Position numbers and translations under genes: made by a program. DNA of 7,227 bases. Source: Endomicrobium sp. GTDB lineage: Bacteria > Elusimicrobiota > Endomicrobiia > Endomicrobiales > Endomicrobiaceae. Of the stretch, positions 1-6,348 are shown piece after piece. The stretch lies in NCBI GenBank assembly GCA_031255375.1, contig JAIRSP010000027.1:1-7227 (forward strand). Direction: 5' to 3'. The notes under the pieces are model-generated. The model saw only the letters and a program-made list of their open reading frames with translations, did no database searches and was not told the DNA's origin. Each line of letters opens with the position of its first letter. Position 1 is the stretch's first letter.

Positions 1-714
1 CAAAGTGTTATTACAAAGGATAATGTTTCTGTGATTGTTGATGCAATTATTTATTTTCAAGTTACCGATCCTGTAAAGGTTGTTTATAATATTGAAAATT
101 TTGCTTTGGCTGCGTTGAAACTTGCGCAAACAAATTTAAGAAATGTAATCGGTGACATGGAATTAGACAGTACCCTTACATCTAGAGAAAAAATAAATTC
201 ACAATTGAGAGTTGTTATGGATGAAGCTACTGATAAATGGGGTGTGAAAGTTACAAGAGTTGAAATACAAAAAATAGATCCACCAAAAGATATTACTGAT
301 GCTATGTCTAAACAAATGAAAGCAGAAAGAGAGAAAAGAGCAAATATTTTAGAAGCAGAAGGCTTAAGGCAAGCCGCTATTCTTAAAGCTGAAGGATCAA
401 AACAAGCAGTTATCCTTGATGCTGAAGCTGTGAAAGAAAAACAAATTTTAGAAGCTACTGGTGAAGCAGATGCCATAAAGAAAGTCGCAGAAGCTGAAAA
501 GTATAAAATTGAAGCTGTATATAGTGCTATACATGATGGAAGGCCAACGAATGATTTAATTGCGATTAAATACTTAGAAACATTGGTGAAAATTGCCGAT
601 GGTCAATCAACAAAAATTTTTTTACCGTTAGAAACATCTGGTGTTATGTCGTCAATTGGTGGAATTGCGGAACTTTTTAAAGAATTTTCGAACAATCCTA
701 AAATTAAAAAATAA
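1..714 (+). CDS. SPFH/stomatin-family (QmcA-like) membrane protein, 5' end missing
   Basis: The reading frame is open from base 1 to the TAA at 712-714, giving 237 visible residues. The GTG at base 31 is internal and not a real start, because the codons before it already encode the conserved SPFH stretch (ITKDNVSVIVDA). Visible order: SPFH/band-7 core (about residues 1-105), an Ala/Glu/Lys-rich coiled-coil of 11-residue units (about 105-173), then a C-terminal tail ending in an IGGIAELFKE-like motif. That tail, with the QMKAERxKRA...LEAEG motif at the start of the coiled coil, matches the QmcA/paraslipin branch and not flotillins. The missing N-terminus should hold the membrane anchor, roughly 60-70 residues judging from a family length near 300. 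Family role: oligomeric scaffolds in the inner membrane, often encoded beside an NfeD protein and linked to membrane protease complexes. Any NfeD partner would lie outside this window. Family assignment is firm; the exact role is unknown. Confidence 0.93.
   Translation, partial: QSVITKDNVSVIVDAIIYFQVTDPVKVVYNIENFALAALKLAQTNLRNVIGDMELDSTLTSREKINSQLRVVMDEATDKWGVKVTRVEIQKIDPPKDITDAMSKQMKAEREKRANILEAEGLRQAAILKAEGSKQAVILDAEAVKEKQILEATGEADAIKKVAEAEKYKIEAVYSAIHDGRPTNDLIAIKYLETLVKIADGQSTKIFLPLETSGVMSSIGGIAELFKEFSNNPKIKK
355..519 (+). repeat. Five 33-base units encoding an 11-residue coiled-coil repeat
   Basis: Within the SPFH gene, five consecutive 33-base units start at 355, 388, 421, 454 and 487. 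Each begins with an Ala codon, followed by Glu in four of the five units. The first three units end in an Ile-Leu-charged residue pattern (AEGLRQAAILK, then AEGSKQAVILD). The DNA units have diverged, so the periodicity is mainly at the protein level. An 11-residue period is a known coiled-coil geometry in SPFH proteins. This describes the structure of the gene product and is not a mobile or unstable DNA repeat. Confidence 0.75.
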
Positions 715-752
715 TTAATTAAACTGTTACAATATTTTGTTACTAAAATTTT

Positions 753-1841
753 ATGATTGGATTATATATTCATATACCTTTTTGTAGATCAAAATGTAAT
801 TATTGTAATTTTTTTTCTGTTCAATACAATAATGATATTTTGATTGATAATTATATTTGTTCATTGCTGAAACATTGTAAAAAATTTGCTAATAGAAAAA
901 TTAATTCTGTTTATATAGGTGGCGGGACACCGTCTATTTTATCTTTAAAACAAATGCAAAAATTTTTACTGTTGTTATATGAAATTTTTGATTTTTCTAA
1001 TCTTGTAGAATTTACGTTTGAGTTAAATCCAGAGTCTACTTCAAGAGAAAAACTATGTTTTCTTAAAGAAATTGGTGTAAATAGATTAAGTTTTGGACTT
1101 CAATCTACTGATGATGCACAGTTAAAATTTCTTGGTAGATTACATGATTTTAAAACTTTTTGCGATGTTTATAATGCAGCGAGAAAGGAAAATTTTAACA
1201 ACATAAATATTGATTTAATGTATGGGCTCCCAAATCAAACGTTAAAAAATTGGTCGCAAATTATAAAAAATGTTATAATTTTTAATAGTGAACATTTGTC
1301 AGTTTATCCGTTGTCAATAGAAAAAGGTACAAAATTTTACAAAAATGATGTAGCTGCTATTAATGATGATATTCAGAGAAACATGTATGATATAGCAGTG
1401 GAAATTTTGGAGTTAGAAGGCTATAATTATTATGAGATTTCAAATTGGTCAAAAAAAAATAAAGAATCTTTTCATAATACAAATTATTGGCGTAATTTAG
1501 AGTATATTGGAATTGGTTCTGGTGCTTCAGGATATTTGGAAAATAAAAGATATAAAAATGTTGAAAATATTGGTACTTATATATATTTGTTAGAAAATAA
1601 TTTTAACGTTAAAATTGAAAATGAGTATATTAATGATAAAACAGTTGTAATTGAAAATATAGTACTTGGTTTGAGGCTTTTGAATGAAGGAATAAGTATA
1701 AATTGTTTTAATGATAAAAAACATCATGATGTACTTTTGAAATTTATTAAAAACAAAATATTAAAAATCGAAAATAATAGAGTAAGACTTGATAAAAAAT
1801 ATGCCTTTGTTTTTAATCAGATCATTCTAGAATTTATTTAA
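753..1841 (+). CDS. hemW: HemW-type radical SAM heme chaperone (HemN-like family)
   Basis: A complete 362-residue protein, close to the usual 370-400 for HemW. The radical SAM cluster motif CxxxCxxC is at C11, C15 and C18, directly after the LYIHIPF lead-in. It is followed by Asn-Phe, so the fourth cysteine of true coproporphyrinogen dehydrogenase HemN (CxxxCxxCxC) is absent. Other family motifs are GGGTP (56-60, SAM binding), RLSFGLQS (111-118), DLMYGLP (154-160), PLSIEKGT (186-193), HNTNYW (241-246) and a HemN C-terminal LGLRLLNEGI region (305-314). Many such proteins are misnamed coproporphyrinogen III oxidase. HemW instead binds heme and delivers it to membrane enzymes. In the GxGAHG motif common in HemW, the His is Ser here (GSGASGY, 255-261). 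The ATG at 753 is chosen because it sits right before the conserved N-terminus; no Shine-Dalgarno sequence precedes it. It lies 38 bases after the SPFH gene, so co-transcription is possible. Confidence 0.92.
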   Translation: MIGLYIHIPFCRSKCNYCNFFSVQYNNDILIDNYICSLLKHCKKFANRKINSVYIGGGTPSILSLKQMQKFLLLLYEIFDFSNLVEFTFELNPESTSREKLCFLKEIGVNRLSFGLQSTDDAQLKFLGRLHDFKTFCDVYNAARKENFNNINIDLMYGLPNQTLKNWSQIIKNVIIFNSEHLSVYPLSIEKGTKFYKNDVAAINDDIQRNMYDIAVEILELEGYNYYEISNWSKKNKESFHNTNYWRNLEYIGIGSGASGYLENKRYKNVENIGTYIYLLENNFNVKIENEYINDKTVVIENIVLGLRLLNEGISINCFNDKKHHDVLLKFIKNKILKIENNRVRLDKKYAFVFNQIILEFI

Positions 1842-1897
1842 CATTGTTTGTGTACGATTAAACGTAATTAATAATGAATCATTACTAAAATCTAATT

Positions 1898-1918
1898 TTG
1901 AATATGTGAAATATTCAA
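1898..1918 (+). terminator. 8-bp hairpin between hemW and secA; weak terminator or leader hairpin
   Basis: The arms TTGAATAT (1898-1905) and ATATTCAA (1911-1918) pair perfectly around a 5-base loop (GTGAA). The following sequence is T-rich (TATTTTATTTTC). The stem has only one G-C pair, so it is weak by ordinary terminator standards, although low-GC genomes often use such stems. It could end hemW transcription or be a structure in the secA leader. The alternative GTG codon of the secA frame (1906) lies in the loop. Confidence 0.3.
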
Positions 1919-1944
1919 TATTTTATTTTCTTAAAAATAAATAT

Positions 1945-1948
1945 GGGG
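1945..1948 (+). promoter_or_regulatory. Weak ribosome binding site supporting the secA ATG at 1954
   Basis: GGGG stands five bases before the ATG at 1954, the only G-run in the secA leader. It is a partial match to a Shine-Dalgarno sequence and favours ATG 1954 over the in-frame GTG at 1906, which has no purine-rich G-containing stretch in front. Confidence 0.45.
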
Positions 1949-1953
1949 TTTTT

Positions 1954-4560
1954 ATGTTAAGAAATATTTTTAATTATATTTTTGGTTCTCAAAACAAAAG
2001 AGATATAAATGCTATAAAGCCAATAATCGAAAAAGTTAATTCTTTTGAGATTGGTATGAAAAAAATTTCTGATAACGATTTAAAATTAAAAACATTTGAA
2101 TTTAAGAAACGTCTTTTAAATGGTGAAACATTGGACGATATTTTACCAGAGGCATTTGCATGTGTTAGGGAAGCTTCGTCAAGAACAATAAAATTGAGGC
2201 ATTTTGATGTGCAAATAATAGGAGGATATGTCTTGCACAATGGCAAAATTGCCGAAATGAAAACAGGAGAAGGAAAAACATTGGTTGCGACTCTTCCTGC
2301 TTATTTAAATGCATTAACAGAAAAAGGCGTGCATATAGTGACTGTAAATGATTATCTTGCCAAAAGAGACAAGGAATGGATGGGTGCAGTATATGAAAAA
2401 CTTGGACTTACTGTTGGTAATGTTATTCATAGCACAACAAATATTGATAGGAAAAAAGCTTATAATTGTGATATTACATACGTTACGAACAACGAGCTAG
2501 GTTTTGACTATTTAAGAGACAATATGATAGTTGCAAAAGAAGATAGAATTCTTAGGCAATTAAATTATGCAATAATCGATGAAGTTGATTCAATTTTAAT
2601 TGATGAAGCAAGGACTCCACTCATAATTTCTGGTGCGACAGAGCAATCAACAGATAAGTATTACGCATCAAATAAAATTATTTCCAGTTTTATAGGTAGG
2701 AAAATAACTGAAAATGAAGAAATAAAGGCAAAATATAAAGGAATTGACTTAACTAAAGGGTATGATTATATTGTTGATGAAAAAAATCATTCCGTTGTTT
2801 TAACTGAACAGGGGATGCAAAAAGCTGAAAAAATACTTGGAGTGAAAAATATTTATAATGATTTACAGTCCGAATGGGTACACCACATAACTCAGGCTAT
2901 AAAAGCTCATAATTTATACCGTAGAGATGTTGAATATGTAGTAAAAAATGGAGAAATTATTATCGTTGATGAATTTACAGGAAGACTTATGCCTGGCAGA
3001 AGATGGTCAGACGGTCTTCATCAGGCGATTGAGGCAAAAGAAAATTTGGAAATTGCTGAAGAAAATCAAACGTTAGCAACTATAACATTTCAAAATTTTT
3101 TTAGAATGTATAAAAAGATTTCTGGTATGACTGGAACTGCGTTGACCGAATCTGCTGAATTTTGGGAAATTTATAAACTTGGAGTTGTTGAAATACCTAC
3201 AAAAAACCCGATTATAAGAATAGATTATCCAGATGTTATATATAGAACAGAAAAAGAAAAATATGATGCAATAATAACTGAAATCGAATCTTTATGGAAA
3301 AAAACACAACCAATTCTCGTTGGTACAAGATCAATAGAAAAATCTGAGAAAATTTCTACAATGTTAAAAAAAAAAGGTATTCCTCACAAAATTTTAAATG
3401 CTAAATATCACGAGCTTGAAGCACAAATCATTGCAGGAGCTGGTATGAAAAATGCTGTTACAATAGCTACGAATATGGCTGGTAGAGGAACTGACATTGT
3501 ACTTGGAAGAAATGATTTATCTCAAAACGAAGATGTTAAAAAAGTTGGTGGACTTCATATAATAGGCACAGAAAGACATGAATCGCGTAGAATAGATAAT
3601 CAATTAAGAGGACGTGCCGGTAGACAAGGTGACCCTGGATCTTCAAGGTTTTTTTTATCTATGGAAGATGAACTTATGCGTCTTTTTGGCTCTGATAGAA
3701 TGTCGGCAATAATGTTAAAACTTGGGTTAAAAGATGGTGAAGATTTACAACATCCATGGATATCGAAGGCAATTGAAAATGCGCAGAGAAAAGTTGAATT
3801 CATGAATTTTGATATAAGAAAACAACTTATAGATTTTGATAATGTTGTAAATAAACAAAGAGAAGCTATTTATAATTTAAGGAATGAAATTATTGATAAT
3901 GATGACATAACAATTTTGATTAAAGATATAATAAACGAATTAATAAATGAAAAACTTTCATCACTAACAACTAGGAGATATTTAAAAAAAGACGATTTGC
4001 CTAACATTAATACATGGTTTTTTAAAACTTTTGGCGTTGAATATAAAGTTTTTAATATAAATGAAACTAAACTTAATAAGGATACTATTAGATCTGATAT
4101 TTTTAAAAAAGTTATTGAAATTTATCATGTAAAACAAAAACACTTTTCATTTGAAACTATGCTTACCATACAAAAAATAATATTTTTACAAGTAATAGAC
4201 TTATCATGGAAAGACCATTTATACGAACTTGATCAGCTAAAGCATTGTATTGGGTATAGATCGTATGCTCAAAAAGATCCAAAAATTGAATATCAAAGAG
4301 ATTCATTTATTTTGTTTGAGTCTATGATGAAAAAAATAAGAAAAAATACGATAGAACATATATTTAGAACTCATATTGATAATGGTAAGAATGAAATATT
4401 GGAATCGTACAACCTTAAGCCAAATGAAATAAATTTTGATTTAAAAAATAACACGCATAAACAAGATGCACTTAACAGAAATTTACGTAAAATTAAAAGA
4501 AATGACAAATGTATATGTGGAAGTGGAAAAAAATACAAAAAATGTTGTGGGATGTCTTAA
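1954..4560 (+). CDS. secA: SecA, preprotein translocase ATPase
   Basis: A complete 868-residue motor ATPase that pushes unfolded preproteins through SecYEG (B. subtilis SecA is about 841 residues, E. coli 901). The ATG at 1954 is chosen because the protein then begins MLRNIFNYIFGS, the typical SecA start. The frame extends upstream to a GTG at 1906, but those 16 residues are not SecA-like. Motifs: Walker A MKTGEGKT (102-109), DEAD-like Walker B DEVD (209-212) followed by DEARTPLIISG, VDEFTGR (338-344), GMTGT (391-395), NMAGRGTDI (507-515) and the QLRGRAGRQGDPGSSRF arginine-finger region (550-566). The helical scaffold/wing region follows. The C-terminus carries a zinc-binding CxCx8CC motif (C853, C855, C864, C865), known in the family to contact SecB and lipids. 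All key residues are intact and there is no frameshift. Genes 3' of it include lnt, which acts on proteins exported through this pathway. Confidence 0.98.
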   Translation: MLRNIFNYIFGSQNKRDINAIKPIIEKVNSFEIGMKKISDNDLKLKTFEFKKRLLNGETLDDILPEAFACVREASSRTIKLRHFDVQIIGGYVLHNGKIAEMKTGEGKTLVATLPAYLNALTEKGVHIVTVNDYLAKRDKEWMGAVYEKLGLTVGNVIHSTTNIDRKKAYNCDITYVTNNELGFDYLRDNMIVAKEDRILRQLNYAIIDEVDSILIDEARTPLIISGATEQSTDKYYASNKIISSFIGRKITENEEIKAKYKGIDLTKGYDYIVDEKNHSVVLTEQGMQKAEKILGVKNIYNDLQSEWVHHITQAIKAHNLYRRDVEYVVKNGEIIIVDEFTGRLMPGRRWSDGLHQAIEAKENLEIAEENQTLATITFQNFFRMYKKISGMTGTALTESAEFWEIYKLGVVEIPTKNPIIRIDYPDVIYRTEKEKYDAIITEIESLWKKTQPILVGTRSIEKSEKISTMLKKKGIPHKILNAKYHELEAQIIAGAGMKNAVTIATNMAGRGTDIVLGRNDLSQNEDVKKVGGLHIIGTERHESRRIDNQLRGRAGRQGDPGSSRFFLSMEDELMRLFGSDRMSAIMLKLGLKDGEDLQHPWISKAIENAQRKVEFMNFDIRKQLIDFDNVVNKQREAIYNLRNEIIDNDDITILIKDIINELINEKLSSLTTRRYLKKDDLPNINTWFFKTFGVEYKVFNINETKLNKDTIRSDIFKKVIEIYHVKQKHFSFETMLTIQKIIFLQVIDLSWKDHLYELDQLKHCIGYRSYAQKDPKIEYQRDSFILFESMMKKIRKNTIEHIFRTHIDNGKNEILESYNLKPNEINFDLKNNTHKQDALNRNLRKIKRNDKCICGSGKKYKKCCGMS

Positions 4561-4591
4561 TTTAATACTGTATACATGTTTTTTTAAGTTG

Positions 4592-4627
4592 TTAAATGAT
4601 TAGAAATATTTAATCGATTTTGTTTTT
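4592..4627 (+). terminator. Weak candidate terminator after secA
   Basis: Two overlapping, mutually exclusive A/T stems occur here: TTAAAT (4592-4597) with ATTTAA (4608-4613), or GATTA (4598-4602) with TAATC (4611-4615). A T-rich tract interrupted by one G follows (4618-4627). The stems are only 5-6 bp and would be unstable, so the call rests mostly on position, 30-70 bases after the secA stop. Confidence 0.22.
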
Positions 4628-4628
4628 G

Positions 4629-4648
4629 CAAATAATTAACAAATAATT
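4629..4648 (+). repeat. Direct repeat CAAATAATT, 11-bp period, upstream of lnt
   Basis: CAAATAATT occurs at 4629-4637 and again at 4640-4648, one helical turn apart. The second copy overlaps the start of the candidate -35 box (4647-4652). This placement would suit a regulator binding one face of the DNA, but simple repeats also arise by chance in such A/T-rich sequence. Confidence 0.45.
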
Positions 4649-4675
4649 GTATTGCTATAAATTAAAGTTTATATT
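4647..4675 (+). promoter_or_regulatory. Candidate sigma-70-type promoter for lnt
   Basis: TTGTAT (4647-4652, 4 of 6 to TTGACA) and TATATT (4670-4675, 5 of 6 to TATAAT) are separated by exactly 17 bases. Transcription would begin near 4682 and give a leader of about 35 bases before the lnt ATG at 4717. The best-spaced promoter pair in the gaps of this window, but A/T-rich DNA produces such matches often. Confidence 0.4.
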
Positions 4676-4696
4676 GCGTGTTTAGTTTGTTAAACA

Positions 4697-4713
4697 ATTT
4701 TAATAATTAAAAT
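4697..4713. repeat. 17-bp perfect A/T palindrome just before the lnt start
   Basis: The arms ATTTTAAT (4697-4704) and ATTAAAAT (4706-4713) are perfect reverse complements around a single central A. The palindrome ends three bases before the lnt ATG, covering the place where a ribosome binding site would be. No G-containing Shine-Dalgarno sequence is present. It could be an operator or simply compositional; with a one-base centre it would be a poor RNA hairpin unless the loop opens. Confidence 0.45.
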
Positions 4714-4716
4714 ATA

Positions 4717-6270
4717 ATGAAAAATAGGTTAATTTATAAAGATTTTGCACTTTGTACTCTTACTGGTTTTTTTAGCTCTCTATCGTTTCAAAGGCTAAAT
4801 TTGTTTTTTATAGTATGGATATCTTTTGTTCCAATGATTTTTGTTTTAAAAAAATCCAAACTTGTTAAGTCTTTTTTTTATAGTTTTTGGTCTGGATTTG
4901 TTTTTAACGCGTTTGGGATTTATTGGCTTGTTTATACAATTTATTTTAATACTGGGTGTTTTATACAGTCAATAATAGCACCTTGCATTTTATGGATCTA
5001 TCTTGCATTATATTGGGGAATATGGGGTCTATCTTTAAACTTATTAGTTTCTAGTAATTCTTTTAAAAAAAACATATTTTATTCAAATATTCTTTTGTCT
5101 TTTTTTGCTTCATGTATTTGGGTTTTAATTGAATACATAAGAACGTATTTATTTACTGGTTTTCCGTGGTTACTTATTGGCTATTCACAATTCAATTTTA
5201 TTGAAATTATACAAATTGCCGAATTTGTCGGTGTATATGGCGTGTCTTTCTTGGTAATGTTTTGTAATTTATGTATTTATTTTTGGATTTTTGAGAAAAA
5301 TAAAAATTTAAAAAAAAATAATTTATATTTGTTTGTAGTTTTATTAATTGTTTTTGGTTTTTTAATTTTTGGAATCACAAGAATTAATAAATTTAAATCT
5401 TTAAATGTAAAAAAATTTACCGTTGCCGTTGTACAGCCAAATATAGATCAATATAAAAAATGGGATCCACGTTATTTTGACAGTATTTTTTCTAATTTAA
5501 GTAGATATGCTTTTAAAATTTCTAAATTTAAAATAGATTTAGTTATATGGCCAGAAAGTGTATTTGCAGGGTGTATTAATAAAGATAAATTCATATATGA
5601 TAAAATAAAGCAAATAACGAAAATTGCTGGTGGATTAAATATTGTTGGCTCTCTTTATAAAGATAAAACAAATAATAAATGTTTTAATGTAGTTTCAGCT
5701 TTTGAAAACGGGAATTATATAAATATGCATAAAAAAAATCATCTTATAATTTTTGGAGAATTTGTACCATTTAAATTTATATTTTCAAATTTTTTTAATG
5801 CATTAGATAATAATGGTGACTTAACAAAAGGTAATGATGTCAATATTTTTAATAATAATAAAATGCTTGTAGGATCAACCATATGTTCAGAAAATTTTTT
5901 ACCGAATATTTCAAGAAAATTAGCATCTTTTGGCGCAGAAGTTTTTACGAATCATACAAATGATTCATGGTTTTTTGACACTTCTGCACCATATCAGCAT
6001 TTTGCAATGAATGTGTTTAGAGCAATTGAAAACCGTAAGCAAGTTATAATATCTGCAAATTCTGGAATTTCAGGTATTATTGATACATCTGGCGTAATTA
6101 TTAAAAAGACACCTTCATTTAAAGGCGTTTTATTTATTGACTATTTTTTTCAAAATGATTTCAAAACTTTTTATACAAAATATGGTGATTTATTTGTTTT
6201 TATATGTTTAGTTTCAATTTTTTGTTTAGCATTTATAGAATTAGTAAAAAAAATAATTGTTTGTTTATAG
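4717..6270 (+). CDS. lnt: Apolipoprotein N-acyltransferase Lnt
   Basis: A complete 517-residue integral membrane enzyme, about the family norm. Lnt transfers a fatty acid from phospholipid to the amino group of the diacylated N-terminal cysteine, the last step of lipoprotein maturation in diderm bacteria. The N-terminal part (about 1-225) holds several hydrophobic spans, consistent with the usual six. A nitrilase-type domain follows (about 233-475), then a final hydrophobic span (about 491-509). The catalytic triad is E280 in VIWPES, K340 in the KNHL motif and C390 in TICSE. E348 (FGE) and W418 (NDSWF) match other active-site residues. The SAPYQHFAMNVFRAIENR and SANSGISGIIDTSG regions are typical. 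The LVPFGE motif reads LIIFGE (343-348), without the usual proline. ATG 4717 gives a normal N-terminus but lacks a Shine-Dalgarno sequence. The gene ends in TAG, 78 bases before prfB with no clear terminator between, so the two may be co-transcribed. Confidence 0.95.
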   Translation: MKNRLIYKDFALCTLTGFFSSLSFQRLNLFFIVWISFVPMIFVLKKSKLVKSFFYSFWSGFVFNAFGIYWLVYTIYFNTGCFIQSIIAPCILWIYLALYWGIWGLSLNLLVSSNSFKKNIFYSNILLSFFASCIWVLIEYIRTYLFTGFPWLLIGYSQFNFIEIIQIAEFVGVYGVSFLVMFCNLCIYFWIFEKNKNLKKNNLYLFVVLLIVFGFLIFGITRINKFKSLNVKKFTVAVVQPNIDQYKKWDPRYFDSIFSNLSRYAFKISKFKIDLVIWPESVFAGCINKDKFIYDKIKQITKIAGGLNIVGSLYKDKTNNKCFNVVSAFENGNYINMHKKNHLIIFGEFVPFKFIFSNFFNALDNNGDLTKGNDVNIFNNNKMLVGSTICSENFLPNISRKLASFGAEVFTNHTNDSWFFDTSAPYQHFAMNVFRAIENRKQVIISANSGISGIIDTSGVIIKKTPSFKGVLFIDYFFQNDFKTFYTKYGDLFVFICLVSIFCLAFIELVKKIIVCL

Positions 6271-6348
6271 TAGTTTCATAGTATTATTGTGGTACAAAGT
6301 TTAAGTAAATAGCTATTTTATAAAGGCTTATTGAAAAGGATTTAAAAA
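6271..6348 (+). other. lnt-prfB intergenic region
   Basis: This 78-base gap has no stem followed by a T-run, so I see no terminator for lnt. A 12-bp palindrome AAATAGCTATTT lies at 6307-6318, and TATAAA at 6319-6324 looks like a -10 box but has no suitable -35 at 16-18 bases. prfB is therefore either read through from lnt or driven by a promoter I cannot identify confidently. Confidence 0.4.
6336..6340 (+). promoter_or_regulatory. prfB ribosome binding site
   Basis: AAGGA lies eight bases before the ATG at 6349. This is a good Shine-Dalgarno match and spacing, and it fixes the translation start in the short zero-frame segment that precedes the programmed frameshift. Confidence 0.7.

Larger units (their letters stand above)
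1842..1953 (+). other. hemW-secA intergenic region
   Basis: This A/T-rich gap holds two small inverted repeats. One is TAATGA-A-TCATTA at 1872-1884. The other, stronger one is at 1898-1918 and is listed separately. TTGTTT (1844-1849) and TTGTGT (1848-1853) resemble -35 boxes, but I see no good -10 hexamer at the right distance, so I do not call a promoter. No RNA gene or small protein gene is visible. Confidence 0.5.

Noticed and set aside
31..33. GTG as the start of the SPFH gene
   Set aside because: The frame is open to base 1 and already encodes conserved SPFH residues, so the gene is cut by the window edge and this GTG is an internal Val codon.
84..476. Minus-strand open frame of 130 codons
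   Set aside because: It lies opposite the repeated Ala/Glu coiled-coil coding region of the SPFH gene. Its Ser/Ala/Phe-rich translation is the expected shadow of those codons and shows no domain.
725..743. Two TGTTAC copies in the SPFH-hemW gap
   Set aside because: A 6-bp repeat at 13-bp spacing in A/T-rich DNA is easily due to chance and does not line up with a convincing promoter.
1906..1953. N-terminal extension of SecA from GTG 1906
   Set aside because: The extra 16 residues are unlike SecA N-termini and have no ribosome binding site. The ATG at 1954 gives the standard SecA beginning.
1989..2246. Minus-strand open frame of 85 codons inside secA
   Set aside because: It is fully antisense to strongly conserved SecA sequence, with no recognisable domain or start signal.
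3600..3803. Minus-strand open frame of 67 codons inside secA
   Set aside because: It lies opposite the conserved GRAGRQGDPGSS region of SecA and is a coding shadow.
4569..4585. TGTATACA followed by seven T bases as the secA terminator
   Set aside because: The 8-bp palindrome has no room for a loop and cannot form a useful RNA stem before the T-run.
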